From contig NZ_JAATVY010000008.1 in NCBI RefSeq assembly GCF_011947195.1, positions 1-64,000 on the forward strand: a stretch of 64,000 bases of DNA. The letters run 5' to 3'. Positions 33,177 through 43,209 of the stretch are shown here, piece after piece (positions within the stretch are counted from its first letter, which is position 1; every line of letters starts with the position of its first letter). The translations under genes and the position numbers were made by a program. The notes beneath the pieces are model-generated. The model did not search any database and was not told the origin of the DNA. It worked only from the letters and a program-made list of their open reading frames with translations. The DNA is from Planosporangium thailandense (GTDB lineage: Bacteria > Actinomycetota > Actinomycetes > Mycobacteriales > Micromonosporaceae).

Positions 33177-33529
33177 GGTGGGGTCCTCCATGGAGGTGAA
33201 CGATCAGCCGCCATCCGTAGGGGAGGATTATGGATGGCGACGACAACGGAACACGAGCACCTCGTGATCAATGGAAGTCTGCCATGGACGGACAGGATTT
33301 CCTAAGGGTCATCTCCCTGATTTCGACATCTCGTGACCCGTGGATCGTCACTGCTGATTCTCAGTAAACGATCTGTCACTCTTGGTGTAATAGAGCGATC
33401 ACAAATCGAAAATCTTGCCGACCTGATCAGGTTCCATTCCCACCATCCCCATGCCCGCCGAGCTTCCCGTCTCGTCGAGAATGCGCGAAACGCAGCACCA
33501 CGCCGAACACCGGTTACGAGGCGGCGGGG
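33177..33529. other. AT-richer intergenic region, no gene seen
   Basis: About 350 bases upstream of the HTH gene and downstream of the molybdopterin oxidoreductase. The part 33200-33450 is clearly less GC-rich than its surroundings and probably holds the promoter of the HTH gene. Frames across it are shadows. Confidence 0.45.
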
Positions 33530-35728
33530 TCAGACCGGCTCCGCCACCTCGATCGTCACCGGGGTCCCGTTGAGCACCGCCGTACCCGACAGCGGGTCCA
33601 GTCGCAGGTCGTCGTGCAGCCGGTTGACGTTGGCGCCGGCGGTACGCGAGGCGACGGACAGCTCGACTCCGGGAAGGTCGTGCCCCCAGCCGTGCGGGAT
33701 GCTCACCACGCCGGGGGCGATGTCGTCGCTCACCTCGACGGTCAGCTCGACCCGGCCGACCCGCGAGGTCACCCGCGCCGTCCCGCCGTCGACGAGGCCG
33801 AGGCGCTCCGCGTCAGTCCGGCTGACCACGACAGTGCACAGTTCGCGGCCCTTCACCAGCGCCGGCACGTTGTGCATCCACGAGTTGTTGGAGCGAAGAT
33901 GCCGGCGTCCAACCACGACGAACTCGTCCGCTGCCGGTACGGGCGCGTCGGCGAGCGCGCCAACCGCGTCGGCGATCGGCTGCGGGCACAGCTCGATGCG
34001 ACCGGACGGCGTGCGCAGGATCTCCGGGAGGCGCGGGGTCAGCGGGCCGAGGTCGACGCCGTGCGGGTTGGCGCGCAGCTTCGCAAGCGACAGCCCGTCG
34101 GGTACCCGTCCGAAGCCGTCGCCGTAAGCGCCCGTGCGCAGCCGCAGATCGAGGGCCCGCTCGGCGGCGGTGTCGCCGGTCAACAGGGCGGGGTCGGCGC
34201 CGATCTGCTCGCAGGCCTTGCGCAGCTCGCCGTCCTGCCACGCCTCGACGTCGGCGCGCCAGCCGAGTCCGGCGAAGACGGCGGCCAGCCGCAGCAGGAT
34301 CTCGCACTCGTCGCGCAGGTCGGCCGGAAGCGGCAGCGGCGGCGGCGAGAAGTTGGCGACGTTGCGCACGGCGAAGCCGTAGAACGCCAGGTCGTAGTGG
34401 GCGCTGCGGCTCGGCGGCGGTGGCGGCAGGATCACGTCCGCGTGCCGCGAGGTCTCGTTGACGTACGGGTCGACGCTCACCATGAAGTCGAGCGTCGCAA
34501 GCGCGCGGGCGAGCCGGTCGGCGTTGGGGACCGACGACGCCGGGTTACCGGCTACCGTGACCAGGGCCCGTACCTGTCCCTCGCCCGGGGTGGCGATCTC
34601 GTCGACCAGCGTGACCGCCGGCAGCTCGCCGAGGACCTCGGGCAGGCCGCGTACCCGGCTGCGCCAGCGGCCGGTCGTGAACCCCGGCCCGCTCCCCTTC
34701 CCCCGCCGGGTGTGTGCCGGCAGCGGGAACATCGCCCCGCCCGCACGGTCGAGGTTGCCGGTGAGGATGTTCAGCACGTCGATCAGCCAGCTCGTGACCG
34801 TGCCGTACGCGACGGTGGTGGTGCCGATCCGGCCGTACACGGCGGCGCGGCCGGCGGTGGCCAGTGCCCGGGCCAGTTCGCGGATGGTGGCCGCGTCCAC
34901 GCCGCAGCGCACGGCCATCGCCTCCGGGGTGAACGGCGTGACCAGCGCACGCACCTCGTCGAGGCCGGTGAGATGTTCCGCCAGCCGGCCGGGTTTCGCG
35001 AGATCCGCCGCGAAGAGCTCGTGCACCATGCCCAGCAGCAGGAACACGTCGGTGCCGGGCCGGATCGGCACGTACCGGTCGGCGGCCCGGGCGGTGCGGC
35101 TGCGCCGTGGGTCGACCACGACGAACCGGCCACCGCGCGCCTGGAGCGCCTTGAGCCGCCCGGGGGCGTCGGGCACCGTCCACAGGCTGCCGTTCGACGA
35201 GTACGGGTCGGCCCCGAGGATCAGCAGGAATTCGGTACGGTCGATGTCGGGTACCGGAATCGCGAACGGGCCGCCGAACAGGTAGCCGCACGAGACGTGC
35301 TTGGGCATCTGGTCGAGCGTCGAGGCGGTGTAGACGTTACGCGAACCGAGCACCTTGCGCAGCAGCCCGGCGTACAGGTTGCCGGCGAGGGTGTGCACGT
35401 TGGGGTTGCCGAGGTAGAGCGCGACGGCGTCCCGGCCGTGCGCGTCGATGACGCCGGTCAGCCCGGCTTCGACGGCGTCGAACGCCTCGTCCCAGGTCGC
35501 CGGCACCAGCTTCCCGTCGCGCCGGATCCGGGGCGTACGCAGCCGGTCGCGGTCGGCGTCGAGTTCGCCGAGCGAGGCGCCCTTGGGGCAGATGAAGCCG
35601 TGGCTGAGCACGTCGTCGGCGTCCCCACGGACCCGCATGATCCGGTCTCCGGAGACGCTCAGCTCCAGGCCGCAGGTGGCCTCGCACAACGGACACGTCG
35701 TGTAGGCGGTGCGCGTCTGGTCAGCCAT
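33530..35728 (-). CDS. Molybdopterin-dependent oxidoreductase (DMSO reductase family)
   Basis: 732 residues. The N-terminal 4Fe-4S motif is CPLCEATC...FICPKG. The molybdopterin regions follow: ATWDEAFDAVEAGLTG, LGNPNVHTLAGNLYAG, LILGADPYSSNGSLW, VVVDPRRSRTARAADRYVPI (MGD contacts), and the C-terminal dinucleotide-binding beta barrel (SNNSWMHNVPALVKGRE, HGWGHDLPG). It resembles the catalytic subunit of formate dehydrogenase or assimilatory nitrate reductase, but has no electron-transfer subunit next to it. The motif pattern cannot fix the substrate. No Tat signal, so cytoplasmic. ATG 35728. Confidence 0.9.
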   Translation of the reverse strand: MADQTRTAYTTCPLCEATCGLELSVSGDRIMRVRGDADDVLSHGFICPKGASLGELDADRDRLRTPRIRRDGKLVPATWDEAFDAVEAGLTGVIDAHGRDAVALYLGNPNVHTLAGNLYAGLLRKVLGSRNVYTASTLDQMPKHVSCGYLFGGPFAIPVPDIDRTEFLLILGADPYSSNGSLWTVPDAPGRLKALQARGGRFVVVDPRRSRTARAADRYVPIRPGTDVFLLLGMVHELFAADLAKPGRLAEHLTGLDEVRALVTPFTPEAMAVRCGVDAATIRELARALATAGRAAVYGRIGTTTVAYGTVTSWLIDVLNILTGNLDRAGGAMFPLPAHTRRGKGSGPGFTTGRWRSRVRGLPEVLGELPAVTLVDEIATPGEGQVRALVTVAGNPASSVPNADRLARALATLDFMVSVDPYVNETSRHADVILPPPPPSRSAHYDLAFYGFAVRNVANFSPPPLPLPADLRDECEILLRLAAVFAGLGWRADVEAWQDGELRKACEQIGADPALLTGDTAAERALDLRLRTGAYGDGFGRVPDGLSLAKLRANPHGVDLGPLTPRLPEILRTPSGRIELCPQPIADAVGALADAPVPAADEFVVVGRRHLRSNNSWMHNVPALVKGRELCTVVVSRTDAERLGLVDGGTARVTSRVGRVELTVEVSDDIAPGVVSIPHGWGHDLPGVELSVASRTAGANVNRLHDDLRLDPLSGTAVLNGTPVTIEVAEPV

Positions 35729-35780
35729 GTGCCAGTCCTCACTCGATCCGTGTGGTCCGTGGTTACCGGCCAGTTAACTA

Positions 35781-35816
35781 GATGCCCGGCCGCCTGACGA
35801 GAGGCGACCGGGCATC
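35781..35816. terminator. Hairpin after the PD40 gene
   Basis: GATGCCCGG (35781-35789) pairs with CCGGGCATC (35808-35816), with an inner CGCCT/AGGCG stem. It lies 34 bases beyond the stop of the minus-strand PD40 gene. On the plus side it is followed nearby by TTTTTT (35825-35830). Confidence 0.65.
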
Positions 35817-35849
35817 GGATCGAGTTTTTTCTATCGCGAGCCGCGAGGC

Positions 35850-37232
35850 TTACGGCTTCAGTTGCCGGACGAACACGTCCGAGACCTTGTTGGTGTCGCC
35901 GGCGACGAGGTTCGTCGCGTCGGATACGAACAGGACGAACCGACCGTCCGCCGAGAAGACCGGAACAAAGCTGCCCCAGTAGCCGTTGCTCTGCCCGCCG
36001 CTCGTGGCGACGCTGACCCGGGTGGTGGTGCCAGCGACCCGGTCCCGCACGAACACGTCCGAAACCTTGTTGGTGTCCCCGGACACGAGGTTCGACGCAT
36101 CGGATTCGAACGCTACGTACCGGCCGTCCGCCGAGATCGACGGCCAGTCGCTGAAGCCGTTGCTCTGCCCACCCTTGGTGGCGACGCTGACCCGGGTGGT
36201 GGTGCCCGCGACCCGGTCCCGCACGAACACGTCCCAGTCTCCGTTGCTGTCCCCGGACACCAGATTCGTGGCGGCGGACATGAACGCGACGTACCGGCCG
36301 TCGGAGGAGATCGACGGTTCGAAGCTGGGCAGGTCGGCCTGCCGTCCGCCGGCGCCAACGCTCACCCGCGTGGTGGTGCCGGCGACCCGGTCCCGCACGA
36401 ATACGTCTTCCCGGCCATTGGTGTCCCCGGTGACCAGATTGGACGCGAAGGAGTTGAACACCACGTAGCGACCGTTCGCACTTATCGCGGTTTCATCGCC
36501 GTCCACGTCGCCCCCAGCGCTCCAAGCGTTGGCCTGCACGCCCTTGCTGGAGACGCTGACCCGGGTGGTGGTGCCGGCGACGCGGTCCCGCACGAACACG
36601 TCGGACGTCTTGTTGGTGTCCCCGGTGACCAGGTTCGACGCGAAGGAGGCGAAGGCGACGTACCGGCCGTCCGCCGAAATCTTCGGATAGTAGCTCTGGC
36701 CGTTGGCCTGTCCGCCGCCGTTGGCGACGCTGACCCGGGTTGTGGTGCCCGCGACCCGGTCCCGCACGAACACGTCGTCGGTCTTGTTGGTGTCCCCGGC
36801 CACCAGGTTGGACGCATCAGACATGAACGCGACGTACCGACCGTCCGCCGAGATCGACACCCCGCGGCTCGTCCCGTTGGCCTGGCGGCCACCGGTGGCG
36901 ACGCTGACCCGGGTGGTGGTACCGGCGACCCGGTCCCGTACGAAGATGTCGCCGGTTCCGTTGGTGTCTCCGGCCACCAGATTCGACGCCTGCGAGTAGA
37001 ACGCGACGTACCGGCCGTTCGCCGAGATCGCCGAAACACCGGCGGACTTGTTGCCCTGCACCTTGCTGGTCGAGACGCTCACCCGGGTGGTGGTGGGGGT
37101 GAAGGCGGTAGCCGCCGCGGCCGGCTGTTCGGCAACGGCGATGCCGGCCAGTACGGAGGCCGCCACGACGGGCAGGGCGATCGCACGTCGGGCGGATCGA
37201 CCGTTGTTCACGAGACGTGTCGAGATGGTCAC
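35850..37232 (-). CDS. Secreted seven-bladed PD40 beta-propeller
   Basis: 460 residues: a signal peptide ending AAAATAF (~residue 42), then seven tandem ~57-residue blades of very regular sequence. Each blade carries TTTRVSVAT, ISADGRYVAF and ASNLVAGDTN, and blades are joined by DVFVRDRVAG. This matches TolB/PD40-type propeller repeats. The last blade ends SDVFVRQLKP. No catalytic residues are evident; a binding or scaffolding role outside the cell is likely. GTG 37232 is listed; GTG 37211 is possible; neither has a good ribosome site. Confidence 0.88.
   Translation of the reverse strand: MTISTRLVNNGRSARRAIALPVVAASVLAGIAVAEQPAAAATAFTPTTTRVSVSTSKVQGNKSAGVSAISANGRYVAFYSQASNLVAGDTNGTGDIFVRDRVAGTTTRVSVATGGRQANGTSRGVSISADGRYVAFMSDASNLVAGDTNKTDDVFVRDRVAGTTTRVSVANGGGQANGQSYYPKISADGRYVAFASFASNLVTGDTNKTSDVFVRDRVAGTTTRVSVSSKGVQANAWSAGGDVDGDETAISANGRYVVFNSFASNLVTGDTNGREDVFVRDRVAGTTTRVSVGAGGRQADLPSFEPSISSDGRYVAFMSAATNLVSGDSNGDWDVFVRDRVAGTTTRVSVATKGGQSNGFSDWPSISADGRYVAFESDASNLVSGDTNKVSDVFVRDRVAGTTTRVSVATSGGQSNGYWGSFVPVFSADGRFVLFVSDATNLVAGDTNKVSDVFVRQLKP
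35860..37100 (-). repeat. Seven ~171-bp tandem repeats in the PD40 gene
   Basis: The blades are alike at DNA level too: the segment encoding VAGTTTRVSV recurs about every 170 bases with few changes. This indicates recent duplication or gene conversion within the gene. Confidence 0.85.
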
Positions 37233-37339
37233 AGTACGAGTTTGAGATCTTGCCGGACAAGCGGTGAGAGATCGTCGATCACGCCGATCCGGACGGTCGG
37301 ACGATCAACCACGCCAACCGGATGACAAGGCCCACGGCG

Positions 37340-37911
37340 CTACGCCGCCGGTGACAGGCCGGCAAGTACGAAGTCCGCGACCTCGTCGGCGAGCTGCCGG
37401 GGCGACTTCGGGCCGTCGGGCTGGTACCACTGCGGCAACTGGTTGACGATGCCGAAGACGATCAGCGTGACCGTGTCCGCCGAGGCGACCGCCGCGAACG
37501 CGCCGTCGGCCTGCCCCCGCGCGACCAGGTCCCGGAACGTCTCGTGGTACCTGCGCCGCTGCGCCCGCAGCGCCGCCATCGGTCCGGCCGCGAGCTTGTG
37601 CATCTCCCGGGCGAACACCGCCGCCTCGGCCAGCCGGGCGGTGGTGGTCTCGATGAGATCGACGATGACCGCACGGATCACCTCGCCGGGCAGGCCGCCG
37701 GCGGCGAGGATCCGGTCCAGGTCGGCCAGCTGCTGGCTGATCAGCCCGTGGTAGATCTCGTAAAGCAGGTCGTCTTTGGACCTGAAGTAGTGGTACATCG
37801 CGCCCTTGGTGACCGCGGCCCGTTCGACGATCTCCTGTACCGAGGTGCCGTCGAACCCCTTCTCCGCGAACAGCTCGACGGCCGCATCGAGCAAGCGGGT
37901 CTGAACGGCAC

Positions 37912-37921
<10 letters not shown>
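37340..37921 (-). CDS. TetR-family regulator
   Basis: 193 residues. The DNA-binding domain is classical ([51 protein letters not shown]); the ligand domain resembles KstR2/FadR-like regulators of acyl-CoA metabolism. ATG 37921 overlaps the end of the acyl-CoA dehydrogenase gene by 10 bases, so it is the last gene of the kinase, dehydrogenase and TetR operon. It most likely represses that operon through the palindrome at 40148-40167. The open frame reaches to 39001, but the upstream part is a shadow of the dehydrogenase. Confidence 0.93.
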
Positions 37922-39123
<1,202 letters not shown>

Positions 39124-39125
39124 CG

Positions 39126-40136
39126 TTACTCCCCCAGAATCTCGCGTGCCCGCTCGATGAGCCGGGGCACGGCCGGTCCGAACGTCTCGAATCCCGCGCC
39201 GACGGTCTTGCCCTGCAGGTATCGGGCGTGGATGCCCTCGCTGATGACGGCGAGCTTGTAGTTGCCGAACGCGACGTACCAGTTCAGCCGCGCGACGTCG
39301 ATGCCGGTTGCCGCCGCGTAGCGCGCCGCGAGCTCCGCGCCGGTCGGGAACCCGTCCGGCACGGGTGGGATGAGCCTGCTCTGCGCCAGATCCGTGTACA
39401 CGACGAGCAGCCCCACATCGGCGAGCGGATCGCCGATCGTGGCCATCTCCCAGTCCATGACGGCGAGGATGGTGCTCAGGTCGTGGGAGAACATGACGTT
39501 GTCGAGTCGGTAGTCGCCGTGCACGATCCCCGCCCGGGAAGAGGCCGGCACCTCCTCCGCGAGCCGCCTGGTGACCTCTTCGAGCAGCGGTAGCTCACGG
39601 GTCTTCGACCGCTCCCACTGCTGGTGCCACCGGCGCACCTGCCGCTCCAGGTAGCCCTCCGGCCGGCCGAAGTCGGCCAGCCCGACGGCCTCGTGGTCGA
39701 CGCCGTGCAGCCGGACCAGCAGGTCGATCAGAGCCTCCCCGCACGCGCGCGCCCGGTCCGGCGCGACCCCGACCGTGCCGCGCAGAACGACCCCGTCGAC
39801 GTACTCCATGACGTAGAACTGCGCGCCGATCACGTCGGCGTCGGTGCACAGCAGCAGCGGTCCCGGCACCGGGAAGCCGATGGCCGACAGGGCGCTGATC
39901 ACCCGGTACTCGCGGCCCATGTCGTGGGCGGACGGCAGAACGTGTCCGAGGGGCGGGCGCCGCACCACGACGCGTTTCGTCCCGTCGCTGACGAGGTAGG
40001 TGAGGTTCGAGCGGCCACCGCTGATGACGGAGCCGGAAAGCGGGCCGGTCAACCCGGCACCCGATGCGAGAATCGCCGCCGCGCGCTCCAGGTCGAGCCC
40101 GGGCGGGCTGCCTTCCGACACGTCAGCCGACACCAT
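39126..40136 (-). CDS. APH-family phosphotransferase (ACAD10/11-type kinase)
   Basis: 336 residues. The kinase-like fold is shown by [20 protein letters not shown] (nucleotide loop and Lys strand), [12 protein letters not shown] (hinge), [14 protein letters not shown] (catalytic HGD..N) and [20 protein letters not shown] (metal-binding D). It would phosphorylate a hydroxyl group on a small molecule; with the next gene, probably a hydroxyacyl-CoA rather than an antibiotic. ATG 40136 is chosen because GGGAGG stands four bases upstream, directly beside the TetR-type operator. First gene of the operon. Confidence 0.9.
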   Translation of the reverse strand: MVSADVSEGSPPGLDLERAAAILASGAGLTGPLSGSVISGGRSNLTYLVSDGTKRVVVRRPPLGHVLPSAHDMGREYRVISALSAIGFPVPGPLLLCTDADVIGAQFYVMEYVDGVVLRGTVGVAPDRARACGEALIDLLVRLHGVDHEAVGLADFGRPEGYLERQVRRWHQQWERSKTRELPLLEEVTRRLAEEVPASSRAGIVHGDYRLDNVMFSHDLSTILAVMDWEMATIGDPLADVGLLVVYTDLAQSRLIPPVPDGFPTGAELAARYAAATGIDVARLNWYVAFGNYKLAVISEGIHARYLQGKTVGAGFETFGPAVPRLIERAREILGE

Positions 40137-40147
40137 TGCGCCTCCCA

Positions 40148-40167
40148 CATACCAACCGGTCGGTATG
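40148..40167. promoter_or_regulatory. TetR-type operator of the kinase/dehydrogenase operon
   Basis: CATACCAACCGGTCGGTATG is a 20-bp palindrome with one mismatched pair around an ACCGGT centre, the usual form of operators for TetR regulators of fatty- and acyl-CoA genes. It ends next to the ribosome site of the kinase gene, so binding would block transcription of the operon encoding the TetR protein at 37340. Confidence 0.75.
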
Positions 40168-40211
40168 GACCGTAACGACATGCCCGGAACGGTGTCAACG
40201 CCACCTGGGCC

Positions 40212-40264
40212 AGCGTTGGGCTATCGACGTTACAGGTCAGTCGTAACGTCGATAGCCCAACGCT
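40212..40264. repeat. Long perfect inverted repeat between divergent operons
   Basis: 22-bp arms (40212-40233 and 40243-40264) pair perfectly around a nine-base loop; the left arm starts AGCGTTGGGCTATCGACG. It lies between the kinase operon and the cyclodeaminase/folD operon. Sequence is unlike the ATGATC palindromes elsewhere in the window. Confidence 0.8.
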
Positions 40265-40360
40265 CGGCCGTGATCGGCACGGTCCCCGGCCGACGAGCGG
40301 CGACCGCGTATCTGCTTAACTCTTGACCGAGAGACACCCGACTTGAGACGGGAGTTCACC

Positions 40361-40984
40361 GTGCAGCACCAGGAGATCGGCGCCTGGCTGGACGACCTCG
40401 CCTCGGAGGCGCCCGCGCCCGGCGGCGGAGCCGTCGCCGCGATGCAGGTCGCCATGGCGGCCGGCCTGGTGGAGATGGTCACCAACCTGACCATCGGCAA
40501 CCCCCGGTACGCCGAGCACGAGCAGACGATGATCGAGGCCCGCGCGCAGGCGGACGAGCAGCGCCGCCGCGCGCTCCAGCTGGCCGACGACGACGCCCGC
40601 GCCTTCACCGCCGTGACCGACGCCTACAAGCTGCCCAAGGGTACCGACGAGGAGAAGGCCACCCGGTCGGCGCGCATCCAGCAGGCGCTACTCGGCGCGG
40701 CGGACGTCCCCTGGCGCACCGCGCAGGCCGCCGCCACGGTGCTCGACCTCGCCGAGCAGATCCTTCCCGGCGCAAACGTCAACGTGCTCTCCGACGTCGC
40801 GGTCGCAGCCTCCAGCGCCCGCGCCGGGCTGGAGTCCGCGATCGTCAACATCGAGGTCAACCGGACCGCGATCAAGGACGAGGACGAGCGCGCCCGACTC
40901 GGCGACGCGGTCGCGTCCATCGAGCGGGACCTCGAGCGCGCGAGCGCGGTGGTGGCATCGGTACGGAAGGGGCTGCAGCGGTGA
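40361..40984 (+). CDS. fchA: FTCD_C-type cyclodeaminase/methenyl-THF cyclohydrolase
   Basis: 207 residues, all helical. The family start is clear: GAWLDDLASEAPAPGGGAVAA, MQVAMAAGLVEMVTNLTIG, then DDARAFTAVTDAYKLPKGTDEEK and NVNVLSDVAVAASSARAGLESAIVNIEVN. Members either deaminate formimino-THF or act as methenyl-THF cyclohydrolase (FchA of clostridia). GTG 40361 follows GGGAG; the frame opens at TTG 40343. The stop overlaps the folD start by four bases. The pairing suggests a one-carbon-folate role, probably the cyclohydrolase step (see folD). The symbol is by analogy. Confidence 0.85.
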   Translation: MQHQEIGAWLDDLASEAPAPGGGAVAAMQVAMAAGLVEMVTNLTIGNPRYAEHEQTMIEARAQADEQRRRALQLADDDARAFTAVTDAYKLPKGTDEEKATRSARIQQALLGAADVPWRTAQAAATVLDLAEQILPGANVNVLSDVAVAASSARAGLESAIVNIEVNRTAIKDEDERARLGDAVASIERDLERASAVVASVRKGLQR

Positions 40985-41814
40985 CGCTCATCGACGGACG
41001 CGCGATCTCCCAGGCGATCCTGGACACCGTGTCGGCCGACGTGGCGGCGCTGCGCGACGCCGGCACCACGCCGACGCTGGCGATCGTGGTGCCGACCGAC
41101 GACGAGGCGACCGCCTGGTACGTGCGGTCGATCGTGCGTACGGCCACCAAGGTCGGCGTCGAGGCGCGCCAGATCGACCGGCACGGCATCACCGCCGACG
41201 AACTCGTCGCCGAGCTCGCCTCCCTGTCGTCCGACCCGGGCGTGCACGGCATCATCTGCCAGACGCCGCTGCCGAAGGGCGTCACCCTCGACCAGGTCGG
41301 TCAGCACATCGCGCCGGCCAAGGACGTCGACGGCGCCAACCCGGAGAGCCTGGGTCGGCTCGCCGCAGGGCTCCCCGCGTTCGCTCCCGCGACCGCGCAG
41401 GCGGTCGTGGAGATCCTGCAGCGGGAGCGGACGCCGCTGTCCGGCGTGGACCTGGTCGTCGTCGGGCGCAGCAACGTCGTCGGAAAGCCCGCCGCGCTGC
41501 TGCTGCTGGCCGAGAACGCGACGGTCACGGTGTGCCACTCGCGTACGCGGGACCTGGCCGCGCACACCCGTCGGGCGGACGTCCTCGTCGCGGCGGTGGG
41601 ACGGGCCCACATGCTCGGCGCCGACCACGTCAAGCCCGGCGCGGTCGTCATCGACGTCGGCACCAACCCGACCGAGGACGGTGGCCTCGTCGGCGACGTG
41701 GACACCGCGGCCGTCGAGCCGGTAGCCGGCTCGATCACGCCGGTGCCGGGCGGCGTGGGTCCGGTGACGACGGCGCTGCTGCTGCGCAACGTCGTCACCG
41801 CCGCGCGCGGCTGA
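40981..41814 (+). CDS. folD: FolD-like methylene-THF dehydrogenase, catalytic Lys replaced
   Basis: 277 residues. FolD normally oxidises methylene-THF and hydrolyses methenyl-THF in one active site. Conserved blocks are present: ICQTPLPKG, KDVDGANPESLGRL (Asp), VVVGRSNVVGKPAALLLL (NADP binding), ITPVPGGVGPVTTALLL. In the YVxxK motif the catalytic Lys is Ile51 (WYVRSIVRTATKVG). In E. coli FolD the equivalent Lys is needed for cyclohydrolase, much less so for the dehydrogenase. So this may be a dehydrogenase-only FolD working with the overlapping upstream gene. ATG/GTGA coupling: start 40981 (GTG). Confidence 0.92.
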   Translation: MTLIDGRAISQAILDTVSADVAALRDAGTTPTLAIVVPTDDEATAWYVRSIVRTATKVGVEARQIDRHGITADELVAELASLSSDPGVHGIICQTPLPKGVTLDQVGQHIAPAKDVDGANPESLGRLAAGLPAFAPATAQAVVEILQRERTPLSGVDLVVVGRSNVVGKPAALLLLAENATVTVCHSRTRDLAAHTRRADVLVAAVGRAHMLGADHVKPGAVVIDVGTNPTEDGGLVGDVDTAAVEPVAGSITPVPGGVGPVTTALLLRNVVTAARG

Positions 41815-41844
41815 GCCGAGCCGGGGCGGATCTCGGAGCCGGGT

Positions 41845-41871
41845 GAACCGGTACCGGAAGGTACCCGTGTC
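41845..41871 (+). promoter_or_regulatory. Predicted ECF sigma promoter
   Basis: GAACC at 41845-41849, a 16-base spacer, and CGTGTC at 41866-41871 fit the usual ECF pattern (GAACC-N16-CGTC/CGTGT). It lies 54 bases before the lipoprotein start; the downstream operon encodes an ECF sigma factor, which may drive its own operon. Confidence 0.55.
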
Positions 41872-41924
41872 ATCGGATGTCGACGGTCGGGCAGACGGCC
41901 CGCCGCTCATCCGGGAGGTTCACG

Positions 41925-42536
41925 ATGATCCGCCTCCGTACCCGTGGCGGCGCGCTGCTGACCACCTCGGCCCTGATCCTCGCCCTCACCTCCGGCTGCG
42001 CCCGCCTCGGGCTGTCGACCACGTCGTCGGCCCGGACCCGGTCGACCACCTCCGGGCAGGCGCCCGCCCTCAGCCTGATCGCGAAGAACGTCGACGGGCT
42101 GGGCAGCGTCGTCACCGACCGCGACGGGATGACCCTGTACCGGTTCGACAAGGACTCGTCCAACCCGCCGACCTCCAACTGCGACGGACAGTGCGCGCAG
42201 ACCTGGCCGCCGCTGACCACCACCGAGACCCGGATCCACCTCGAAGGCGTCGACCAGACCCTGGTCGGCACGATCGCCCGTAAGGACGGCTCGGTCCAGC
42301 TCACGCTCGGCGGCTGGCCGCTCTACCGGTACGCCAAGGACGCCGCCGCGGGAGACGCCAAGGGCCAGGGCGTGGGCAACACCTGGTACGCGGCCACTCC
42401 ACAGGGCAAGAAGGCCGCCGGGACGGCGCCCGCGCCGGGCGGTAGCGCCCCCGCGCCGGGCGGTAGCGCCCCCGCTGACGGCGGCGGGTCGGCTGATACC
42501 GGTGCCGCCGGCGACACCGGCGGGACCGGGTACTGA
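41925..42536 (+). CDS. Lipoprotein with COG4315-type repeats
   Basis: 203 residues. Lipobox LALTSGC at ~residue 24 follows a basic start and hydrophobic core. Two copies of the secreted repeat (PF03640-like) are visible: VVTDRDGMTLYRFDKDSSNP...CDGQCAQTWPPL and VGTIARKDGSVQLTLGGWPLYRYAKDAAAGD. The Cys pair after the first repeat could form a disulfide or bind a cofactor. The tail repeats APAPGGS and GGSADTG (18-bp DNA repeats near 42431-42475). ATG 41925 has GGGAGG upstream. It leads an ECF sigma/anti-sigma operon; many such lipoproteins are targets of the adjacent sigma factor. Confidence 0.88.
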   Translation: MIRLRTRGGALLTTSALILALTSGCARLGLSTTSSARTRSTTSGQAPALSLIAKNVDGLGSVVTDRDGMTLYRFDKDSSNPPTSNCDGQCAQTWPPLTTTETRIHLEGVDQTLVGTIARKDGSVQLTLGGWPLYRYAKDAAAGDAKGQGVGNTWYAATPQGKKAAGTAPAPGGSAPAPGGSAPADGGGSADTGAAGDTGGTGY

Positions 42537-42558
42537 GCGACGCCGGGTGGATGACGCG

Positions 42559-43209
42559 ATGAAAGCAGCACTTGACGAGCTTGCCCGGCCGACCGCGCCG
42601 GAGACGCCTCCCCCGCCCGCCGCGCCACTCCCGGCCGTGGCGCCGATTCCTTCACAACGGACGGCGCCGCCGCCGGTACCGGTGGACGGCTCGAAAGCCA
42701 GCGGCGAGGCCCTCGTCCGGACGCTCTACGAGGAGCACGGGCGCAGCCTGCTGGCGTACGCCACCCGGCTCACCGGCGACCGGGCGAGCGCCGAGGACGT
42801 CATGCAGGAGACGCTGCTGCGGGCCTGGAAGCACTCCGCGACCATCGTCAACCAGAAGGGGTCGGTACGCGGCTGGCTGCTCACGGTCGCCCGCAACATC
42901 GTCACCGACCGGGCCCGCGCCAGGGCCGCCCGACCGACCGAGGTCGCCGAGTCGCCCACGACCGGACCGGTCGCCGGCGACCACGCCGACGCGATCGTCG
43001 ACTCCATGGTCGTCCTGGACGCGCTGCAGCAGCTGTCGGCGGACCACCGGCAGGTGCTGGTGGAGCTGTACTACCGGGGCCGGTCGGTGTCGGAAGCCGC
43101 CCAGGTGCTCGGAGTTCCGCCGGGCACCGTCAAGTCGCGCACCTACTACGCCCTGCGGGCCATGCGCTCCGTACTCGACGCCGCAGGCGGGGAGGTGGAG
43201 GACCGGTGA
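42559..43209 (+). CDS. ECF sigma factor
   Basis: 216 residues. After a ~60-residue Pro/Ala-rich leader come region 2 (LVRTLYEEHGRSLLAYATRL, TGDRASAEDVMQETLLRAWK, RGWLLTVARNIVTDRARARA) and region 4 (ALQQLSADHRQVLVELYYRG, RSVSEAAQVLGVPPGTVKSR). It directs RNA polymerase to envelope-stress-type promoters such as the one predicted at 41845. ATG 42559 is listed, GTG 42547 is possible. The stop overlaps the anti-sigma start (GTGA), the standard coupled arrangement. Confidence 0.92.
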   Translation: MKAALDELARPTAPETPPPPAAPLPAVAPIPSQRTAPPPVPVDGSKASGEALVRTLYEEHGRSLLAYATRLTGDRASAEDVMQETLLRAWKHSATIVNQKGSVRGWLLTVARNIVTDRARARAARPTEVAESPTTGPVAGDHADAIVDSMVVLDALQQLSADHRQVLVELYYRGRSVSEAAQVLGVPPGTVKSRTYYALRAMRSVLDAAGGEVEDR

